Assembly (NCBI GenBank): GCA_902768795.1
Contig: CACXMS010000027.1
Coordinates: forward strand, 1 to 42,696
Source of the DNA: an uncultured Eubacteriales bacterium
GTDB taxonomy: Bacteria; Bacillota; Clostridia; Christensenellales; CAG-138
DNA: 42,696 nt
Direction: 5' to 3'
The notes under the pieces were generated by a model, which worked only from the letters and a program-made list of their open reading frames with translations, searched no databases and was not told where the DNA came from. The first letter of the stretch is position 1; every line of letters starts with the position of its first letter. Both the position numbers and the translations under genes were made by a program. This document shows positions 1 to 8,073 of this stretch, piece after piece.

Positions 1-1
1 G

Positions 2-88
2 ATCGCCATGGAGCAGGGACTCCGCTTCGCAATCCGCGAAGGCGGCCGCACCGTTGCTTCCGGCGTCGTTGCCAGCATCATCGAATAA
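2..88 (+). CDS. tuf: Elongation factor Tu, C-terminal fragment (5' part outside window)
   Basis: The frame starting at base 2 reads 28 residues to a TAA stop. It contains EQGLRFAIREGGRTVASGVV, the conserved end of EF-Tu domain III, which sits on aminoacyl-tRNA. EF-Tu is the GTPase that delivers aminoacyl-tRNA to the ribosome. The rest of the gene lies upstream of the window. A strong terminator follows 15 bases after the stop, so this copy is the last gene of its transcript. In many Firmicutes tuf is directly followed by rpsJ; here rpsJ lies about 27 kb downstream. Whether this is the str-operon copy or a second tuf cannot be told from this fragment. Confidence 0.93.
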   Translation: MAMEQGLRFAIREGGRTVASGVVASIIE

Positions 89-102
89 TTCAATCCAAAC
101 GC

Positions 103-139
103 ACAAAACCGCAGCCGCGTAATGCGCTGCGGTTTTTGT
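103..139 (+). terminator. Rho-independent terminator after tuf
   Basis: ACAAAACCGCAGC (103-115) pairs with GCTGCGGTTTTTGT (126-139) around a 10-base loop, and the right arm carries the T-run. It ends the EF-Tu transcript just ahead of the next promoter. Confidence 0.9.
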
Positions 140-140
140 A

Positions 141-169
141 TGGACAATCCCGCCGAAACGTGGTATGAT
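141..169 (+). promoter_or_regulatory. Sigma-A promoter of the M29 aminopeptidase gene
   Basis: TGGACA (141-146), a 17-base spacer and TATGAT (164-169) with an extended -10 TGG (161-163). The leader then contains a 7-bp hairpin, ATCCGCC (184-190) with GGCGGAT (198-204), just before the AGGAGG at 211. Confidence 0.75.
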
Positions 170-221
170 GCTTTCAATAAAGCATCCGCCCCCCAAAGGC
201 GGATTCCATCAGGAGGAAACA

Positions 222-1340
222 ATGCTTGACCCGAGAGTACAACAGCTTGCCCATACGCTCATCACGTTTTCGTGCGACATTCAACCCGGCGAAAATCTGC
301 TGATCCAGGCGATCGGCGGGGCGGACGATCTCGTTCGCGCACTGATCCGGGAAACGTATGCGGTCGGCGGCAATCCGTATGTCTGGTCGTTCGATCGCAG
401 CATCGACCGCGAGTGGCTGATGCGCTGCACGGACGAGCAGCTGAAAAACCGCGCGGCATGGGATCGCGCCGTCATGGAGCAGATGGACGCCTTCATCGGC
501 ATCCGCGCGAGCAACAACGCGTCCGAACTCAAGGACGTTCCTTCGGAGCGCATGAACGCGTATTCACGGCTGTACTGGAACCCGGTTCACGGCGAGGTCC
601 GGATCCCGAAGACGAAGTGGTGCGTGATGCGCTATCCGTCGCCCGGAATGGCGCAGAACGCGGACATGAGCACCGAAGCGTTTGAGGACTTTTATTTCAG
701 GGTGTGCTGTCTGGACTATTCGCGCATGGACGAGGCGATGGAACCGCTGAAAGCGCTGATGGAGCGCACGGATCGCGTGCGGATCGTCGGCCCCGGCGAT
801 ACCGATCTGTCGTTTTCGATCAAGGGACTTCCCGCGATCAAGTGCTCCGGCAGGATCAATATCCCGGACGGCGAGGTCTATACCGCGCCGGTGCGCGATT
901 CGGTGAACGGCGTGATTCATTACAATACGCCGTCGCTCGAAAACGGATTTGTGTATTCGGATATCCGGTTCGTTTTCCGGGACGGAAAGATTGTCGAAGC
1001 GACCGCGAACGATACCGAACGCATCAACAAGCAGCTCGATATTGACGAGGGAGCGCGGTATGTCGGCGAGTTTGCGATCGGCGTGAACCCGTACGTGACC
1101 TTCCCGATGCTCGATACGCTGTTTGACGAGAAGATCAGCGGATCGATTCACTTTACGCCCGGCAACTGCTATGACAACTGCAACAACGGCAACCGCTCGG
1201 CACAGCATTGGGATCTCGTGCTGAATCAGACGGCGGCGTACGGCGGCGGAGAGATCTGGTTCGACGACGTGCTGATCCGCAAGGACGGAAGGTTTGTTCT
1301 GCCGGAGCTGGCGGTTTTGAATCCGGAACAATTGATGTAA
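222..1340 (+). CDS. M29 family metal-dependent aminopeptidase (AmpS/AmpT type)
   Basis: A 372-residue cytosolic aminopeptidase of peptidase family M29, which removes N-terminal residues from peptides using two metal ions. Candidate metal ligands occur in family order and spacing: E218 (GEVYTAP), E283 (GEFAIG), H310 (GSIHF) and the H329-W-D331 motif; Y317 is the likely catalytic tyrosine. The N-terminal domain carries GENLLIQA, also typical. The start is the ATG at 222, 5 bases after AGGAGG at 211-216; an in-frame ATG at 165 overlaps the -10 box and has no ribosome-binding site, so it is rejected. The gene is monocistronic by context: it has its own promoter, and the next gene has a separate ECF-like promoter. 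The exact substrate range cannot be read from sequence. Confidence 0.92.
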   Translation: MLDPRVQQLAHTLITFSCDIQPGENLLIQAIGGADDLVRALIRETYAVGGNPYVWSFDRSIDREWLMRCTDEQLKNRAAWDRAVMEQMDAFIGIRASNNASELKDVPSERMNAYSRLYWNPVHGEVRIPKTKWCVMRYPSPGMAQNADMSTEAFEDFYFRVCCLDYSRMDEAMEPLKALMERTDRVRIVGPGDTDLSFSIKGLPAIKCSGRINIPDGEVYTAPVRDSVNGVIHYNTPSLENGFVYSDIRFVFRDGKIVEATANDTERINKQLDIDEGARYVGEFAIGVNPYVTFPMLDTLFDEKISGSIHFTPGNCYDNCNNGNRSAQHWDLVLNQTAAYGGGEIWFDDVLIRKDGRFVLPELAVLNPEQLM

Positions 1341-1345
1341 AAAAG

Positions 1346-1372
1346 TGCAACCGAATGCCTCGGCAAACGGTA
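1346..1372 (+). promoter_or_regulatory. Candidate ECF-type (autoregulatory) promoter
   Basis: TGCAACC (1346-1352), 15 bases, then CGGTA (1368-1372). This resembles the AAC-containing -35 and CG-containing -10 of ECF sigma promoters. It starts 6 bases after the aminopeptidase stop and directly precedes the ECF sigma gene, as expected for autoregulation. Motif-level evidence only. Confidence 0.45.
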
Positions 1373-1395
1373 TTATTTGCAGAAAGGAAAGCGGG

Positions 1396-1908
1396 ATGGA
1401 AGAGCGGTTTGACGCGGCGCAGCCGATCGGAAATGATCTTGACGCGCTGTTTTCCGCCTACGGGGATATGGTATATCGTCTCGCGCTCGTGCGGACCCGA
1501 AGCGTTGCGGACGCGGAGGACATCACGCAGGAGGTGTTCCTGCGCTGTCTTCGCGCAAAGCCCGTGTTTACGTCCGAGGAGCATCGCAAGGCGTGGCTGA
1601 TCACGGTTACGGTCAACTGTTCGAAGTCCCTGCTCGGGTCGGCGTTCCGGCGGCATACGGTCGCGCTGGAGGCGGCGGGCGAGCCGGGAACGGAGGACGT
1701 TATGCCGGATTCCACCGTGTACGACGCGGTATTGAAGCTGCCGCAGAAATTCCGAACGGTCGTGCATCTCTATTATTATGAGGATTATTCCGTGAAAGAG
1801 ATTGCGTCCGCGATGCGTGCGAGCGAATCGGCGGTCAAGTCCTGGCTGTTCCGCGCGCGGGCAGCGCTGAAAGAAGAATTGAAAGGAGCGTTCGACGATG
1901 TTTCGTGA
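1396..1908 (+). CDS. ECF-family RNA polymerase sigma factor
   Basis: A 170-residue extracytoplasmic-function sigma factor. Region 2 is visible around residues 15-75: a YRLALVRT helix, then the DAEDITQEVFLR segment that binds core polymerase and melts the -10. Region 4 lies at about 115-165, with LPQKFRTVVHLYYYEDYSVKEIA and a helix-turn-helix ending SAVKSWLFRARAALKEEL. The start is the ATG at 1396 after AGAAAGGA; the frame is open further upstream but without a ribosome-binding site. The 3' end overlaps the following membrane protein by 11 bases, the usual layout for a sigma/anti-sigma pair. The promoter-like motif 24 bases upstream suggests the sigma factor transcribes its own gene. The stimulus is not evident. 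Confidence 0.93.
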   Translation: MEERFDAAQPIGNDLDALFSAYGDMVYRLALVRTRSVADAEDITQEVFLRCLRAKPVFTSEEHRKAWLITVTVNCSKSLLGSAFRRHTVALEAAGEPGTEDVMPDSTVYDAVLKLPQKFRTVVHLYYYEDYSVKEIASAMRASESAVKSWLFRARAALKEELKGAFDDVS

Positions 1909-2854
1909 AGAGTATCGCAAGGCGAACGACGCGGTTCACGCGCCGGAAGCGCTGAAGGAAGCGATCCGCGGCGAACTGTCCGAAGAAACGTCGTTTGCGG
2001 AATCCTTTTCGACGAGAAAACGCATCTGGCCGCGCGTGCTCGGATATTCGGGCGCGGCGGTCGCCGCCGCAGCGCTTTTGCTGCTGGTGGTCCGTCCGTT
2101 TGCCGGTCGGGAGAACAACAAAGCGGAGGCGCAGGTGGCGGAGATGGCCGCTTCGGCCCGGCGCTTTGAGGATACGGCCTATGCGGCGGAGGAAATTTCG
2201 GAGGAGATGAGCGCCGCGACGGAGGACAGCGCCCGCGTGGCGGCGGTTCCGAACATGGCCGCGGCCAAAGACACCGACGATTATTTTGATCCGATCGACG
2301 CCGGGATTGAATTGACCTACGCGGACGTCTGGGAGGCGCTTGCGCCGGTCGGTGCGGACCGGTCGGAAGAGTCGGGAACGGAAACGAAAGCCGCGTCCGG
2401 CGGATCCGACGCGCTGCTGCCGCCGGGTCGGATCTATTGCGGAGAGGAAACGCTCGGGGATCGGCGGTTCGTTCTGTCCGAACAGGACGGAAAGACGTAT
2501 GTAACGGTGTTCGACGGGGACGGACAGCTGCTCGGCGAGGGCACGGCGGACGGCCGGCATCTGTCGCATGAATGCCGCGACACGCAGTTTGTCGAGGTTG
2601 ATCTCGGCGTGACGACGCATCCCGCCGTGATCGTCACAACGCAGTACGTTCCTGCCCTGTCCGAAGCAAACGAAGCGGATCCGGCGTCGTTCTGCCCGAC
2701 CGTGTCGGATCGGGACGGCGCGCGCGTACTCGTTCCCGATGAAATCTCCCTGCTCGAAGTCGGCGACTGCTACACGGTCTATGCCGCGTTCGGCTGGGAC
2801 GAGGGCGTCCGCGTGCTGTATGTGTACGCCGAGCTATCCGCGGACGGAGCGTAA
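1898..2854 (+). CDS. Putative membrane-anchored anti-sigma factor
   Basis: 318 residues with an N-in topology: a charged cytoplasmic segment (1-45) starting MFREEYRKANDAVHAPEALKEAI, one hydrophobic segment at about 47-67 (Ala/Leu-rich), and an acidic extracytoplasmic domain of about 250 residues. The position overlapping the ECF sigma gene, the single membrane span and the short cytoplasmic head match anti-sigma factors of clostridial ECF systems. No HxxxCxxC zinc motif is present, so it is not a ZAS-type anti-sigma. The outer domain has an Ala/Glu-rich low-complexity stretch, then a beta-rich segment (about 190-310) with no family I recognise. The role rests mainly on context. The start ATG at 1898 follows GAAAGGAG. 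Confidence 0.75.
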   Translation: MFREEYRKANDAVHAPEALKEAIRGELSEETSFAESFSTRKRIWPRVLGYSGAAVAAAALLLLVVRPFAGRENNKAEAQVAEMAASARRFEDTAYAAEEISEEMSAATEDSARVAAVPNMAAAKDTDDYFDPIDAGIELTYADVWEALAPVGADRSEESGTETKAASGGSDALLPPGRIYCGEETLGDRRFVLSEQDGKTYVTVFDGDGQLLGEGTADGRHLSHECRDTQFVEVDLGVTTHPAVIVTTQYVPALSEANEADPASFCPTVSDRDGARVLVPDEISLLEVGDCYTVYAAFGWDEGVRVLYVYAELSADGA

Positions 2855-2904
2855 TCCGAATCTGTGCCTATACCGCTGATGCCAATTCGGCGATAAATTG
2901 TTGA

Positions 2905-2946
2905 CGCGCTGCGGGGTCCAAAATGGATCCCGCAGCGCGGTTTTTG
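2905..2946 (+). terminator. Rho-independent terminator after the sigma/anti-sigma operon
   Basis: A 15-bp stem (2905-2919 with 2925-2939, one G-T wobble), loop AAAAT, then a T-run at 2941-2945. Confidence 0.92.
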
Positions 2947-2978
2947 TCTATCTTTTACAAAAAAACAGTAAAAAGAAG

Positions 2979-3007
2979 TTGACAAGCGGAACAAAACATG
3001 GCATTAT
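2979..3007 (+). promoter_or_regulatory. Sigma-A promoter of the pot operon
   Basis: TTGACA (2979-2984), a 17-base spacer and CATTAT (3002-3007). The predicted transcription start is near 3014, immediately before the operator array and about 100 bases upstream of the regulator's ATG. Confidence 0.82.
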
Positions 3008-3018
3008 ATCACTCGTAA

Positions 3019-3084
3019 GTTTAGTAACTCTAAACGCAAGGTTTAGAAATATTGCGGTTCAGTTTTACCAAACTTTCGGTTTAG
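3019..3084 (+). promoter_or_regulatory. Two-module operator array of the pot operon
   Basis: Two tandem 28-bp modules, each with three 6-bp boxes at exact 11-bp steps. Module 1: GTTTAG 3019-3024, CTAAAC 3030-3035, GTTTAG 3041-3046. Module 2: GTTCAG 3057-3062, CCAAAC 3068-3073, GTTTAG 3079-3084. The middle box is inverted in both. The modules are 38 bp apart and both end in GTTTAGAAATA. The array covers roughly +5 to +70 of the transcript, so a bound protein could block elongation or initiation. The XRE-cupin regulator encoded next is the obvious candidate, which would make it autoregulatory; that is inference. Confidence 0.7.
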
Positions 3085-3114
3085 AAATACTCACGGAAAA
3101 GGAGCGGTGCGGTC

Positions 3115-3663
3115 ATGGAAACGGGCAGGCCGGAGATCGGCAGAAAGATCCGCGAGCGGCGGCTTCGGCTCGGGCTCACGCAGGAGGAGCTTGCGGCGCG
3201 GACAGAGCTTACCAAGGGGTTCATTTCCCAGCTTGAGAACGATGTGACGTCGCCTTCGATCGCAACGCTGATGGACATTCTCGAAGCGCTCGGGACGGAC
3301 ATTTCCTCGTTTTTCACCGAACAGAAGGAGGAACGCGTCGTGTACGCGGCGGAGGATATGTTCGAAAAGGAGGACGGGGGCGTCAAGGTGCTGTGGCTTG
3401 TGACGAACGCGCAGCGCAACGCGCTTGAGCCGATCCTTGTGACGCTGGAGGGCGGCGCCGAGACCGAGCGGTTCGATCCGCATGAAGGCGAGGAATTCGG
3501 CTACGTGCTTTCGGGCGCGGTGACGCTCGTCGACGGGGAAACGCGGTACCGTGTGCCGCGCGGCGGGAGCTTTTACCTGCGTCCGAAGGGAATTCACTAT
3601 CTGATCAACAATTCCAGGCAGCCGGCAAAAGTGCTGTGGGTCAGCACGCCGCCGACATTTTAA
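3115..3663 (+). CDS. XRE-family regulator with C-terminal cupin domain (PuuR-like)
   Basis: 182 residues. An XRE helix-turn-helix occupies about residues 8-62 ([26 protein letters not shown]). A cupin beta-barrel occupies about 105-180 ([20 protein letters not shown], then [10 protein letters not shown]), with His/Glu positions suited to metal or small-ligand binding. Proteins of this build, often called PuuR-like, regulate polyamine or amino acid genes in response to ligand binding in the cupin. It is the first gene of the transcript containing potABCD, 13 bases ahead of potA, so it most likely senses polyamine and controls its own operon through the boxes at 3019-3084. The start ATG at 3115 follows AAAGGAG. 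Confidence 0.9.
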   Translation: METGRPEIGRKIRERRLRLGLTQEELAARTELTKGFISQLENDVTSPSIATLMDILEALGTDISSFFTEQKEERVVYAAEDMFEKEDGGVKVLWLVTNAQRNALEPILVTLEGGAETERFDPHEGEEFGYVLSGAVTLVDGETRYRVPRGGSFYLRPKGIHYLINNSRQPAKVLWVSTPPTF

Positions 3664-3676
3664 GGGGAGGCAAGCG

Positions 3677-5053
3677 ATGGAGCAGAAGCATTTGATCGAA
3701 CTGATCGACATTTCCAAGGATTATGCCGGGGATGTTGCCCTCGAGCATGTGAATCTTTATATCAACGACGGAGAGTTTCTGACGCTTCTCGGTCCGTCCG
3801 GCTGCGGCAAAACGACGCTGCTCCGCTGCATTGCGGGGTTTATCACGCCGTCTTCGGGCATGATCCGGATGAACGGCGAGGACATCGCAAAGGTGCCGCC
3901 GCACAAGCGCGAAATCAACACGGTGTTTCAGAAGTACGCGCTGTTCCCGCACCTCAACGTGCATGACAACATTGCGTTCGGTCTGAAAATCAAAAAGACG
4001 CCGAAGGCCAGGATTGAGGAAAAGGTCAACGCGATGCTGAAGCTCGTCAACCTCGAGGGATACGGCAAGCGCTGGATCGATCAGCTTTCCGGCGGACAGC
4101 AGCAGCGCGTTGCGATCGCGCGCGCGCTGGTCAACGAACCGAAAGTGCTGCTGCTCGATGAACCGCTCGGCGCGCTCGACCTCAAGCTGCGTAAGGAGAT
4201 GCAGGTCGAGCTCAAGCGGATGCAGCGGCAGCTCGGCATCACGTTCATTTACGTCACGCACGACCAGGAGGAGGCGCTGACGATGTCCGACACGATCGTC
4301 GTGATGAAGGACGGCGTGATCCAGCAGATCGGCAAACCGACCGATATCTACAACGAGCCGAAGAATCCGTTCGTTGCGGACTTTATCGGCGAGAGCAACA
4401 TCGTTCCGGGCGTCATGCTCGACGATTACAAGGTTCGCATGAAGGGCATGCTGTTCCCGTGCGTGGACGCGGGATTCGGCAAGAACGTCGAGGTTGACGT
4501 CGTGATCCGGCCCGAGGATATCGACATCGTCGATCCGAAGGCAGCGCGCATTTCGGGCAAGGTCGTTTCGGTCGTGTTCATGGGCGTGCATTATGAGATC
4601 GACGTGGACTGCGGCGGCTATGAATGGGTCGTGCATACGACCGATTACGCGGCGGTCGGGCAGCAGGTCGGCATTTCGATCCCGCCGGACGCGATCCATA
4701 TTATGAAGAAGACCCGCGCGACGAACCTGTTCGACGCGGAGGTCTGGCCGGGCGAGGGCATGATTTACATCGACGACGTCGGCTTTGCGGCAAACGATCT
4801 GGACGAATACGACAACAAGGAGATCGCGCTCGTCGAGATTGCGCCCGAAAAGGTGCAGATCGTCGCGCCGCAGGACGCGAAGCTGACCGGTACGATCAAG
4901 TCCTGCATGTTCCTCGGAACGCACTATGAGATCACGGTATCCTGCAAGGAAAACGACTGGATCGCGCATTCCGACGAGTTCATGGAGGACGGCGAGGAGG
5001 TCGGCATCCTGGTCGACGCGGCGGATCTCGTGCTGACCGACAAAGAGGAGTAA
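3677..5053 (+). CDS. potA: Spermidine/putrescine ABC transporter ATPase, with duplicated TOBE-like domain
   Basis: ATPase subunit of a polyamine importer. Walker A is at about residue 39 (GPSGCGKTT), followed by the Q-loop, the LSGGQQQR signature at 137, Walker B LLLDEP at 158-163, and H195 in the THDQEE switch. The length, 458 residues, exceeds the 350-380 usual for PotA. The extra length is a second copy of the C-terminal regulatory fold: copy 1 at about 278-345 ([25 protein letters not shown]) and copy 2 at about 388-455 ([26 protein letters not shown]). It lies 13 bases after the regulator and 4 bases before potB. The assignment to polyamine rather than another substrate rests on the potD sequence and gene order. 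Confidence 0.93.
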   Translation: MEQKHLIELIDISKDYAGDVALEHVNLYINDGEFLTLLGPSGCGKTTLLRCIAGFITPSSGMIRMNGEDIAKVPPHKREINTVFQKYALFPHLNVHDNIAFGLKIKKTPKARIEEKVNAMLKLVNLEGYGKRWIDQLSGGQQQRVAIARALVNEPKVLLLDEPLGALDLKLRKEMQVELKRMQRQLGITFIYVTHDQEEALTMSDTIVVMKDGVIQQIGKPTDIYNEPKNPFVADFIGESNIVPGVMLDDYKVRMKGMLFPCVDAGFGKNVEVDVVIRPEDIDIVDPKAARISGKVVSVVFMGVHYEIDVDCGGYEWVVHTTDYAAVGQQVGISIPPDAIHIMKKTRATNLFDAEVWPGEGMIYIDDVGFAANDLDEYDNKEIALVEIAPEKVQIVAPQDAKLTGTIKSCMFLGTHYEITVSCKENDWIAHSDEFMEDGEEVGILVDAADLVLTDKEE

Positions 5054-5057
5054 GCCG

Positions 5058-5942
5058 ATGAAGCGCAGAGTTTTTGCGTATCCGTATATCGTATGGATGG
5101 TGCTGTTCATCGTCGTGCCGATGCTGTTCATCTTCTTCTACGCGGTCAACGTCCGCGGAGAATGGACGCTGACGAAGGCGTGGGCGACGCTGACCGACGC
5201 CGGCAAGTGGAACGTGCTCTGGATCAGCATTGTGATGGCGTTCAAAACGACGGCGCTCTGTCTGCTGCTCGGGTATCCGATCGCTTACATCCTGTCGAAA
5301 ATGAAACCGTCGGTCGCAGGGTTCATCTCCGTTCTGTTTTTCGTGCCGATGTGGATGAATTTCGTGCTGCGTACCTATGCGTGGCAGGCGATTTTGGAGT
5401 ATTTTTTGCCGAACGTGATGGAATCGGGAGCGCGGGTTCTGGTTCGGATCCTGCCGCAGGAATTTGTCACGCGGTTCTGGCCGGAGCTGATCGGGTATCG
5501 CTGCGCTTCTCTGACCGGAACGGAGGGCGCCGTGCTGATGGTGCTCGTCTACAATTTTCTGCCGTTCATGGTCATGCCGCTGTACAACACGCTGGCAAAG
5601 CTCGACAAGTCGCTTTTAGAGGCCGCGCGCGATCTCGGCGCGAACAGCTTTACCACGTTCTTCCGCGTGATTCTGCCGCTGTCGGTTCCGGGCATCGTTT
5701 CGGGCATCACGATGGTGTTCATTCCGGCGATCACGGCGTTTACGGTTCCCGCGCTGATCGGCAACGGTAAGTACAACCTCTACGGCAACGAAATCGAGCT
5801 TGCGTTCAAAACGCTGTCGGGACAGGGCGACTTCGCGGTCGGCAGCACGCTTTCGCTGATTCTGCTGCTGTGCGTGCTCGTTTCCACGGTCATTATGAAC
5901 TACTTCGATAAGGATCAGAAGGAAGGGGGACAGATGTGGTGA
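5058..5942 (+). CDS. potB: Spermidine/putrescine ABC transporter permease PotB
   Basis: A 294-residue membrane protein with about six hydrophobic segments, the first at residues 7-29. The EAA loop that docks on the ATPase is visible near residue 190 (LLEAARDLGANSFTTFFRVILPLSVPGI). The N-terminal half matches PotB/PotH permeases. The 3' end overlaps potC by 7 bases, implying translational coupling. It forms the membrane channel with PotC. Confidence 0.93.
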   Translation: MKRRVFAYPYIVWMVLFIVVPMLFIFFYAVNVRGEWTLTKAWATLTDAGKWNVLWISIVMAFKTTALCLLLGYPIAYILSKMKPSVAGFISVLFFVPMWMNFVLRTYAWQAILEYFLPNVMESGARVLVRILPQEFVTRFWPELIGYRCASLTGTEGAVLMVLVYNFLPFMVMPLYNTLAKLDKSLLEAARDLGANSFTTFFRVILPLSVPGIVSGITMVFIPAITAFTVPALIGNGKYNLYGNEIELAFKTLSGQGDFAVGSTLSLILLLCVLVSTVIMNYFDKDQKEGGQMW

Positions 5943-6814
5943 AACGCTTCCTCAAATCCCTCAAGTACGTGTTCCTCGGGCTGATGCTGCTGTTTCTGTA
6001 CCTGCCGATCCTGTACCTGATCGTGTTCTCGTTCAACGATTTCTCGACGGGCCGCCGCATCAGCTACGCGAACCTCGGCGTCTGGAAGGGATTCACCTTC
6101 CAGAACTACATGACGCTCTTCTCCGGCGAAGCGGGGCAGGCGCTGCTTCTGACGCTGGAGATTGCGGCGGTTTCGAGCGTCGTTGCGACCGTGATCGGCA
6201 CGGCGGCGGCCATCGGCATCTACGCGATGAAAAAGCGTACGCGCAACCTGATTCTGAATGTTTCGCAGCTTCCGATGGTCAACCCGGACCTTGTGACGGG
6301 CATTACGTTCATGATGCTGTTCGCGTTTGTGAACGCGCTGCTGGTGCAGATGGGGCTGAATCAGGTCGGCGATATCCCGAAACTGCTGATCGCGCACATC
6401 TCGTTCAGCATTCCGTACGTGATCTTTTCGGTCATGCCGCGGCTGCGGCAGAGCTCCGACCTTCTGTATGAAGCGGCGATGGACCTTGGCTGCTCGCCGA
6501 TGCAGGCGTTGTTCAAGGCGGTGATCCCGGACATCATGCCGGGCATCACGTCGGGCTTCATCATGGCGCTGACGATGTCGCTTGACGATTTCGTCGTCAG
6601 CTATTTCGTATCCGACCTTAAGAGCGTGCTCTCGGTCTATATCTATTCGTCCGCGCGCGGCGCAAAGGGCGTGAACCCGGCGCTGGCAACGGTAATCTTC
6701 ATTCCGCTCGTGACGCTGCTGCTCGTCGTGAACTTCCGGCGGCTGGCAAAGGAGCGCGAATATGAAATTCAGAACAAAAAAGTCAAACTCAAGGACAAGG
6801 GAGGAAACCTGTGA
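5936..6814 (+). CDS. potC: Spermidine/putrescine ABC transporter permease PotC
   Basis: 292 residues with six predicted membrane segments. The EAA motif is at about 178-205 (YEAAMDLGCSPMQALFKAVIPDIMPGI), followed by SLDDFVVSYF, which is strongly typical of PotC. The start is GTG at 5936 (a second GTG at 5939 is possible) behind AAGGAAGGGGGA. It overlaps potB by 7 bases and ends within 1-4 bases of the potD start, so all pot genes are translated from one message. Confidence 0.93.
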   Translation: MVKRFLKSLKYVFLGLMLLFLYLPILYLIVFSFNDFSTGRRISYANLGVWKGFTFQNYMTLFSGEAGQALLLTLEIAAVSSVVATVIGTAAAIGIYAMKKRTRNLILNVSQLPMVNPDLVTGITFMMLFAFVNALLVQMGLNQVGDIPKLLIAHISFSIPYVIFSVMPRLRQSSDLLYEAAMDLGCSPMQALFKAVIPDIMPGITSGFIMALTMSLDDFVVSYFVSDLKSVLSVYIYSSARGAKGVNPALATVIFIPLVTLLLVVNFRRLAKEREYEIQNKKVKLKDKGGNL

Positions 6815-7911
6815 TGAAAAAACTCTTTGCACTGCTGCTTTGCGGAATGCTTTTGCTCGGCGCGATCGCCTGCACGCCGAAAGAGGACGAAGAAGCCGCG
6901 GATTACAGCTTTGCCGACGGCGATCAGTATGAATACATCGGCGGCGAACTGAACGTCATGAGCTGGGGCGAGTATATCGATCCCGAGTTGATCCCGCTGT
7001 TTGAAGCGGAAACCGGCGTTCACGTGAACTACATCGAGATTCCGAGCAACGAGGAAATGATGATCAAGCTGCGCGGTTCGGAGCAGACGTTCGATATCTG
7101 CATTCCGTCCGATTACTGCATCGAGCAGATGATCCGCGAGGATATGCTGCTGGAGCTGGATCAGAGCAAGATTCCGAACGTCAGGAATCTTTCGGATACC
7201 ATTATGGAAATCTCCGACAAGTTCGATCCGGGCCACAAGTATTCCGTTCCTTATATGTGGGGCACGGTCGGCATCCTGTACAACACGAAGCTCGTTGACG
7301 ATCCCGTGGACAGCTGGGGCATTCTCTGGAACGAGAAGTACGCCGGACAGATCTGGATGTACGACAGTGTGCGCGACACGATCGGCATCACGCTCAAGTA
7401 CCTCGGCTACGATCTGAACACGCACAGCGAAGAGGCCGTCGCCGCCGCGCGCGACAAGCTGATCGAGCAGGCGCCGCTCCGGAAGGGCTTTGGCGCGGAC
7501 AACATGCGCTCCTCGATGGTCAACGGCAAAGCTGCGCTCGCGGTCATGTATTCGGGCGACGCGTTTGCCTGCATGGATGAAAACGAGGATCTGGATTACG
7601 CGGTCCCGATGGAGGGCAGCAACGTCTGGTTCGACAATGCCGTGATCCTGAAGAATTCGAAGAATGTCGAAGCCGCGCATGCGTTCATCAACTTCCTCAA
7701 CGACGCGAACATCGCCGCGCGCAACACCGAATTCATCTTCTACTCGACGCCGAACCAGGGCGCGCTCGAACGTCTCGACGCGTACTTCACGGAGAACGAG
7801 ACGTACAATCCGCCGCAGGACGTGCTGGATCGCTGCGAAGTGTTCCACGACCTCGGCAGCTTTACCGACGTGTTCAACGCGGCATGGAGCGAAATCAAAG
7901 CGTCCAAATAA
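6814..7911 (+). CDS. potD: Spermidine/putrescine-binding lipoprotein PotD
   Basis: A 365-residue extracellular binding protein. The signal peptide ends in a lipobox (LLGAIAC; lipidated Cys near residue 20). The mature part starts with an acidic linker, then GGELNVMSWGEYIDPELI, the characteristic PotD opening, and VPYMWGTVGILYN and FINFLNDANIAA further on. It is tethered to the outer face of the membrane and hands polyamine to PotBC. The start ATG at 6814 overlaps the potC stop; a GTG one codon earlier (6811) is equally well placed relative to GGGAGG. It is the last gene of the operon, followed by a hairpin at 7927. Confidence 0.93.
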   Translation: MKKLFALLLCGMLLLGAIACTPKEDEEAADYSFADGDQYEYIGGELNVMSWGEYIDPELIPLFEAETGVHVNYIEIPSNEEMMIKLRGSEQTFDICIPSDYCIEQMIREDMLLELDQSKIPNVRNLSDTIMEISDKFDPGHKYSVPYMWGTVGILYNTKLVDDPVDSWGILWNEKYAGQIWMYDSVRDTIGITLKYLGYDLNTHSEEAVAAARDKLIEQAPLRKGFGADNMRSSMVNGKAALAVMYSGDAFACMDENEDLDYAVPMEGSNVWFDNAVILKNSKNVEAAHAFINFLNDANIAARNTEFIFYSTPNQGALERLDAYFTENETYNPPQDVLDRCEVFHDLGSFTDVFNAAWSEIKASK

Positions 7912-7926
7912 GGAAACCGGGGATTT

Positions 7927-7966
7927 GCCGGGAATCCGTTTCGAATCTCCCGGCCTGTTCTTTTTC
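7927..7966 (+). terminator. Terminator of the pot operon
   Basis: GCCGGGA (7927-7933) pairs with TCCCGGC (7948-7954), with additional weaker pairing inside the loop. A CTGTTCTTTTT tail follows at 7955-7965. Confidence 0.75.
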
Positions 7967-8024
7967 GGGCGGAACGCATTCTGTGTTTTTTACATCGAAA
8001 CGGGTAGCGGTCTGAAAGAATATG

Positions 8025-8033
8025 TGATATAAT
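8025..8033 (+). promoter_or_regulatory. Extended -10 promoter of the phosphoesterase gene
   Basis: TGATATAAT at 8025-8033 combines an extended TGN with a perfect TATAAT. No convincing -35 is seen at the right distance. The start codon is 40 bases downstream. Confidence 0.65.
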
Positions 8034-8073
8034 ACAAATTCAGAACGGATTTGGGCGAAAACGGAGGAACGGA

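Noticed and set aside
3641..5131. 496-codon minus-strand open frame opposite potA
   Set aside because: It is rich in Arg, His, Asp and Leu, has no ribosome-binding site and is exactly antisense to a clear ATPase gene. It is a by-product of high GC third positions. The same applies to minus-strand frames at 13292-15061, 16562-18028, 33973-35211 and 35862-37679.
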